The translations under genes and the position numbers were made by a program. A stretch of 17,240 nucleotides of DNA from JAFDCJ01 sp049669725 (GTDB taxonomy: Bacteria; Desulfobacterota; Desulfobacteria; Desulfobacterales; JAFDCJ01), in the NCBI GenBank assembly GCA_049669725.1, contig JBATKU010000256.1:1-17240 (forward strand). Direction: 5' to 3'. How positions within the stretch are numbered: the first letter of the stretch is position 1; each line of letters opens with the position of its first letter. Positions 14,023 through 17,240 of this stretch are shown in pieces. A model generated the notes under the pieces. It was given only the letters and a program-made list of their open reading frames with translations, was not told the origin of the DNA and made no database searches.

Positions 14023-15318
14023 TCACGATCCAAATTCCTCCATGGCAGCCTTTAATTCCGGGTGGCTTTGGGCGTATTCTTCGAGTGCAATGCCCTTGTC
14101 ATGGGCCTCCCAGCCCTGGACCAAACTGGCGGCACCCGCCCGCGGTCCCATGGGGTGACCGAATACGCCCCTTCCCGGAACAATGCCGAAATCAATGGTT
14201 TGCAATCTTTCATAAAGTTCAGCGGTGGTCGCGGCCCATTGGCTGCCGGCCGGTACCGGTAGAGCGGGTTTAATATGACCGGCAGGCTTTAAACATTCTG
14301 CTACATTTTCAAAAACTTCATCATCGGAGGTTTTCATTCGGGCCCCGAAACCGGCTAAAATGATGGCATCAAACCCGACCAATCGCTGCAGCTTGGTCAT
14401 TAATTTGTTGTCCACCCCGAAATTGGGTATCCGGGTAAACGGTGCAATGAAATCAAAATGAGCCACCAGAGGCACCCGGGCATGTTTTCGCAGCATGCGC
14501 ACCGCGCTTAATCCCACTGTCATTGCATTGAGCATCAACGCATTGGCACCATTTTTAACAGCCACATCATGCAAATGGATGAGACGGTCCACTTCATCCG
14601 TAATATTGGCAAGATAAATCTTGGGCCGGCCGGTGATCTTTTCGCACTCCCGACGGGCTTTTCCGACTCTGGCGCTCCGTTCGTCCAGGGTCGACCAGGC
14701 CACATCCCCCAGCATTTCATCATCTTTGGCGATATCCAAACCGCCCAGCCAGCTTTCGCGGGCCAGTTCGGCAAACGGTTCCGGCGGCAATCCGATATTG
14801 GGTTTAATGACGCCGAAAAAAATCGGCCGATTGTGCACATCCAACATGTCCCGCACCCCCTGAATGCCGAACTGGGGACCCTCGAACGTTTGCAAATAAC
14901 TGTCGGGAAACTCCATATCGAGCAATTTAATCAAAGAGATGCCGGGTGAATAAAAGGCCCCCTCGCCACAGGCGGCCGTCAAAAGATTGGGCAGCTTGGG
15001 GCCGAAGTTTCCATGGGGGTGGGCAATTTTGACCCGACAGGCATAGGATTTTTGATCCGGCGTAGATGGAAGCATCAAGGTTGGTTTTTCGAGAATTTTC
15101 TCAACCTCAAGCTCGATGACTTTGGCGCCAAACTGTCCCCGCAGATCCTCATCGATCCCCGGCCGTTTCCATTGGGCGGTGGACTGTTCCTGGCAGAGAT
15201 GCGCCGCTGCTTCTTCAGGATCTATAAACGATTCAAAGGAATAGTCGAATACGACATAGTCTTCCATATCCAATCTGGATCGATCTGAAAAAAATCCGTT
15301 GGATTCACTATTTTGCAT
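14023..15318 (-). CDS. Form IV RuBisCO-like protein (RLP)
   Basis: A 431-residue protein with the N-terminal alpha/beta domain and C-terminal TIM barrel of RuBisCO large subunits. Conserved: E44 and W50 (E60/W66 in spinach numbering), K172 in VIKPNIG (K175), the metal/carbamate signature GGLDIAKDDE with K198, D200 and E201 (K201, D203, E204), and H287 (H294). Changed: K177 is Asn174, R295 is Phe, H327 is Leu, loop 6 reads AGFGARMKTSDDE without a clear K334, and SGG at 379-381 reads AGS. It therefore probably enolises a related substrate but should not fix CO2. Known RLPs act on methylthio-ribulose phosphates or as 3-oxo-isoapionate-4-phosphate decarboxylase in apiose breakdown. The start at 15318 is chosen because AAGAAG precedes it; ATG 15369 would overlap the upstream gene by 35 bp. 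It is the last gene of the minus-strand operon. Confidence 0.9.
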   Translation of the reverse strand: MQNSESNGFFSDRSRLDMEDYVVFDYSFESFIDPEEAAAHLCQEQSTAQWKRPGIDEDLRGQFGAKVIELEVEKILEKPTLMLPSTPDQKSYACRVKIAHPHGNFGPKLPNLLTAACGEGAFYSPGISLIKLLDMEFPDSYLQTFEGPQFGIQGVRDMLDVHNRPIFFGVIKPNIGLPPEPFAELARESWLGGLDIAKDDEMLGDVAWSTLDERSARVGKARRECEKITGRPKIYLANITDEVDRLIHLHDVAVKNGANALMLNAMTVGLSAVRMLRKHARVPLVAHFDFIAPFTRIPNFGVDNKLMTKLQRLVGFDAIILAGFGARMKTSDDEVFENVAECLKPAGHIKPALPVPAGSQWAATTAELYERLQTIDFGIVPGRGVFGHPMGPRAGAASLVQGWEAHDKGIALEEYAQSHPELKAAMEEFGS

Positions 15319-15334
15319 GGCGGTCTTCTTCTTT

Positions 15335-16570
15335 CTATTTAACTTTTTGAATAAGCCCATGCAACTCATCTACCGCTGCGTCGGCAAATTCAGGATCATT
15401 GATATGCATATCCAGCACCTTGATGGTTGCCTTCGGCGAAGGTGCCTGCTGGAATCCTTCTTTTAGGCCTTCCAGAAACCCGCGATCCGATTCGGGTTCA
15501 TAAATGGGGCCGCCGACACAATTGAGCTGGCTGAATCCTCGCTGGGGAACTAAAACCGTGGCGTAGCCCTTTGATTGACTCACACGCCCGGAGATAAAAC
15601 GACCGAGTGCCAACATTTCCTCATAGTTGGCTTTCACATGGGTGTGAATGGGGTTGTGGACCACATATTTGCGCTTTAAAATCTCAGGCGGAATATTTTC
15701 AACCGGGCCGTAAAGGACGATGTCGGCGCAGCCGGGAGCGATTACCTGGGGGACTCCTCTGCGGCAGCTGGCATGCAATCGTTCTGGGGTGGCCGGCATA
15801 ATTCCGCCAAACAGGAAATCCGTAATATCATGCGGGCTTGAATCAAAGATGCCGACCAGCTTTCCGGTATCCGCCAATTCCTCCATGGCCTGGGCGCCGA
15901 TGCCGTTACAATGAAACGCGATTACCTCGTATCCCAGGGATTCCAGCAATTCCCGGGCCCGGTTGGCACAGGGAGTGGTGACTCCGGCCGATGTGAGCGC
16001 TACCGCCGGTTTGGATGTGTCGTCGGTGCGATAATCCATTTCAACCATCCCCACCACCGCGCCCGCACCCTCGGCCAGCACCCGACGGGTGATATCATTG
16101 AGCCCGAGCAAATCCGCGACGGAATGCAAAATGGTAATATCCCGGATGCCGACAAAGGGGCCGAAGGTCGCCTGTCCGTTGGCCACAGCCGAAATCATGA
16201 CCTTTGGTATGCCGAACGGCAGGGCTTGCATGACGGTGGTACCGATTACGGTACCCTGCACGCCGCCGAGAGATAGAATTCCATCCAGTTCTCCTTTGGC
16301 ATACAGGTTTTGGGTCACCTGCACCGTTCCACGGGTCATGGTGCCAATGGCATGGTTTTTATCGCCGGTGGCCAGGATGGCTTCAATGGTGGTGCCGGCA
16401 GCCCGGGCGACCTCATGCCGGGAGACGGCAGGGACCAAAGAAGGCTCCTTCAAAAGACCGCAATCGATGACAACCGGCACATGTCCTTTGCCTTCAATCA
16501 GCCCTTTGACAAACCGAATTTCCATTTCCTTCGTGTCTAGCGTACCGACCACCGCAATTTTTTTCGTCAT
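15335..16570 (-). CDS. UPF0261/Tm-1-like ATP-binding domain protein
   Basis: A 411-residue protein matching the UPF0261 family over its full length. Seen: the N-terminal VVGTLDTKEMEIRFV strand-loop, LSLGGVQGTVIGTTVMQALP (family GGSGGT loop, here GGVQGT), GIPKVMISAVANG, YVVHNPIHTHV and the C-terminal DMHINDPEFADAAVDEL. The family is named for the N-terminal domain of the plant virus-resistance protein Tm-1, which binds ATP; the bacterial function is not established to my knowledge. Its ATG overlaps the class II aldolase stop as ATGA at 16567-16570, which implies translational coupling, and the RLP gene starts 16 bp after its end. In a pathway otherwise lacking a recognised kinase, an ATP-dependent activation of the substrate is an attractive but unproven role. 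Confidence 0.9.
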   Translation of the reverse strand: MTKKIAVVGTLDTKEMEIRFVKGLIEGKGHVPVVIDCGLLKEPSLVPAVSRHEVARAAGTTIEAILATGDKNHAIGTMTRGTVQVTQNLYAKGELDGILSLGGVQGTVIGTTVMQALPFGIPKVMISAVANGQATFGPFVGIRDITILHSVADLLGLNDITRRVLAEGAGAVVGMVEMDYRTDDTSKPAVALTSAGVTTPCANRARELLESLGYEVIAFHCNGIGAQAMEELADTGKLVGIFDSSPHDITDFLFGGIMPATPERLHASCRRGVPQVIAPGCADIVLYGPVENIPPEILKRKYVVHNPIHTHVKANYEEMLALGRFISGRVSQSKGYATVLVPQRGFSQLNCVGGPIYEPESDRGFLEGLKEGFQQAPSPKATIKVLDMHINDPEFADAAVDELHGLIQKVK

Positions 16571-17157
16571 TTTCTTCTTAGCTCCACCAGAAAAGCAATT
16601 TGGGCTGTTTCTTCCACCAGCTCGGCATCATGTTCAGCCTGGGTGATCGTTGCTGACATGGCAAAAATGCCGTGACGGGCCTGGACAAAGGCCTGAAGAC
16701 CGGGAGCGTTTCTAAGCAAGGATTCGACGGCCTGCTCCACGGCTTCATCACCATGGCCGGCTACATTGAGGACCGGGACTGCCCCCATTTTTGCCTCGGC
16801 GTGAAAGGTCATGGCGGGAATCTCCCGGTGGTCTTCGGCATAGGCGGTGGCCCAGGGTGAATGGCAGTGAAATATTCCATACACATGCGGCATCGTTCGA
16901 TAAATGGCGCGATGGGTTCGGATTTCCATGGACGGTTTACCGGGACCGTCAATGATTTCCCCCTGCATGTTGACCGTTACGAGATTATCCATGGTGGTCT
17001 CACCGAAAGAATACCCGCTGCCCTTGATAATGATCAAATCGGTGTCCGGCACCCGCACGCTCAGGTTGCCGCCGTTGCCTGTTTGCAATCCAATGGTGTA
17101 CGCGCGTCGGGCGCATGACAAAAGCTCTTTTTTTACTCGATCAGCCACCTCATTCAT
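16567..17157 (-). CDS. Class II aldolase/adducin-family protein
   Basis: A 196-residue protein of the zinc-dependent FucA/AraD/OtnC family, slightly short but complete. Seen: TGNGGNLSVRV (substrate phosphate/backbone loop), GSGYSFGETT, PSMEIRTH with the catalytic glutamate at 78, the zinc ligands H97 and H99 in FHCHSPW, and the third histidine H162 in ARHGIF. Family members cleave or epimerise phosphorylated ketoses, or decarboxylate 3-oxo-acid phosphates (OtnC in tetronate breakdown). It is preceded by AAGGAG 11 bases upstream; both its ends form ATGA overlaps, with the ferredoxin-like tail upstream and the UPF0261 gene downstream, so it is firmly inside one operon. Its pairing with an RLP suggests a phosphorylated sugar or oxo-acid substrate. 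Confidence 0.92.
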   Translation of the reverse strand: MNEVADRVKKELLSCARRAYTIGLQTGNGGNLSVRVPDTDLIIIKGSGYSFGETTMDNLVTVNMQGEIIDGPGKPSMEIRTHRAIYRTMPHVYGIFHCHSPWATAYAEDHREIPAMTFHAEAKMGAVPVLNVAGHGDEAVEQAVESLLRNAPGLQAFVQARHGIFAMSATITQAEHDAELVEETAQIAFLVELRRK

Positions 17158-17240
17158 TTTGGGGATTTCTCCTTCATTTCTGATTCAGTTCGTTTTGAGT
17201 TTACTGGTAGCACAAGAATGGCGTCCACCGGGCAAAGCTC
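17154..17240 (-). CDS. C-terminus of a 4Fe-4S ferredoxin-like protein (cut by window edge)
   Basis: An open minus-strand frame enters from the window edge and ends with TGA at 17154-17156. The 28 visible residues begin ELCPVDAILVLPVNSKRTES. The CPVDAI piece is the classic end of a bacterial 4Fe-4S motif (CxxCxxCxxxCP), and a charged tail of about 20 residues follows. The stop overlaps the class II aldolase ATG as ATGA (17154-17157), so it is the upstream neighbour in the same operon. It could be a small ferredoxin or the C-terminal domain of a larger Fe-S subunit; the part that would decide this lies outside the window. Confidence 0.65.
   Translation of the reverse strand, partial: ELCPVDAILVLPVNSKRTESEMKEKSPK

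Noticed and set aside
14008..14030. Bidirectional terminator between the convergent genes
   Set aside because: Only a 4 bp ATCG/CGAT stem at 14017-14029 without T runs is present, too weak to call.
14023..15369. Genuine CO2-fixing RuBisCO
   Set aside because: Several catalytic residues needed for carboxylation are replaced, and no phosphoribulokinase or AMP-pathway genes are seen.
1..17240. Defence system, prophage, insertion sequence, tRNA or rRNA
   Set aside because: No transposase, integrase, nuclease, phage or RNA-gene signatures were seen on either strand; the content is metabolic and transport-related.

Overview
The window is about 17 kb of a bacterial chromosome, densely coding and mostly in operons. 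It looks like a catabolic island of an anaerobic or facultatively anaerobic Gram-negative bacterium. A sulfate-reducer-type Desulfobacterota is my best guess. That rests on gene content (branched-chain-type ABC importer, a GlpA-like/GlpB-like/DUF1667 redox trio, a RuBisCO-like protein and a ferredoxin tail) and on one intergenic repeat style I associate with that group. It is an inference, since no marker gene is present.

Left part, plus strand, 1-2389: the 3' part of a short-chain dehydrogenase, an HpcH/HpaI-family aldolase and a SorC/DeoR-type sugar-responsive regulator. Next come a 194 bp regulatory gap with a repeated operator-like palindrome (2390-2583), a periplasmic substrate-binding protein, a perfect 18 bp hairpin, two ABC ATPases and two permeases (2584-7349), closed by a clear intrinsic terminator (7378-7421).

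Middle part, plus strand, 7468-12962: a small cupin, a FAD oxidoreductase with a C-terminal [2Fe-2S] BFD-like domain, a second FAD/NAD oxidoreductase, a small four-cysteine DUF1667 protein, a DapA/KDG-aldolase-like lyase and a zinc-dependent alcohol dehydrogenase. A 280 bp gap (12963-13242) holds a complex short-repeat element, followed by a metallo-beta-lactamase-fold hydrolase of the lactonase-like branch (13243-14007).

Right part, minus strand, 17240-14023: a convergent operon, read right to left, of a ferredoxin-like C-terminus (cut by the window edge), a class II aldolase, a UPF0261/Tm-1-like ATP-binding protein and a Form IV RuBisCO-like protein. The first three are joined by 4 bp ATGA overlaps.

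Together the genes read as import, oxidation, lactone opening and carbon-carbon cleavage of a polyhydroxylated acid or sugar-derived compound under control of the SorC regulator. Three unrelated aldolase superfamilies, four or five oxidoreductases and a RuBisCO-like protein sit side by side, but no kinase of a recognised sugar-kinase family is visible. The RuBisCO-like/UPF0261/class II aldolase set is the best candidate for an undescribed pathway. The substrate cannot be read from the sequence.
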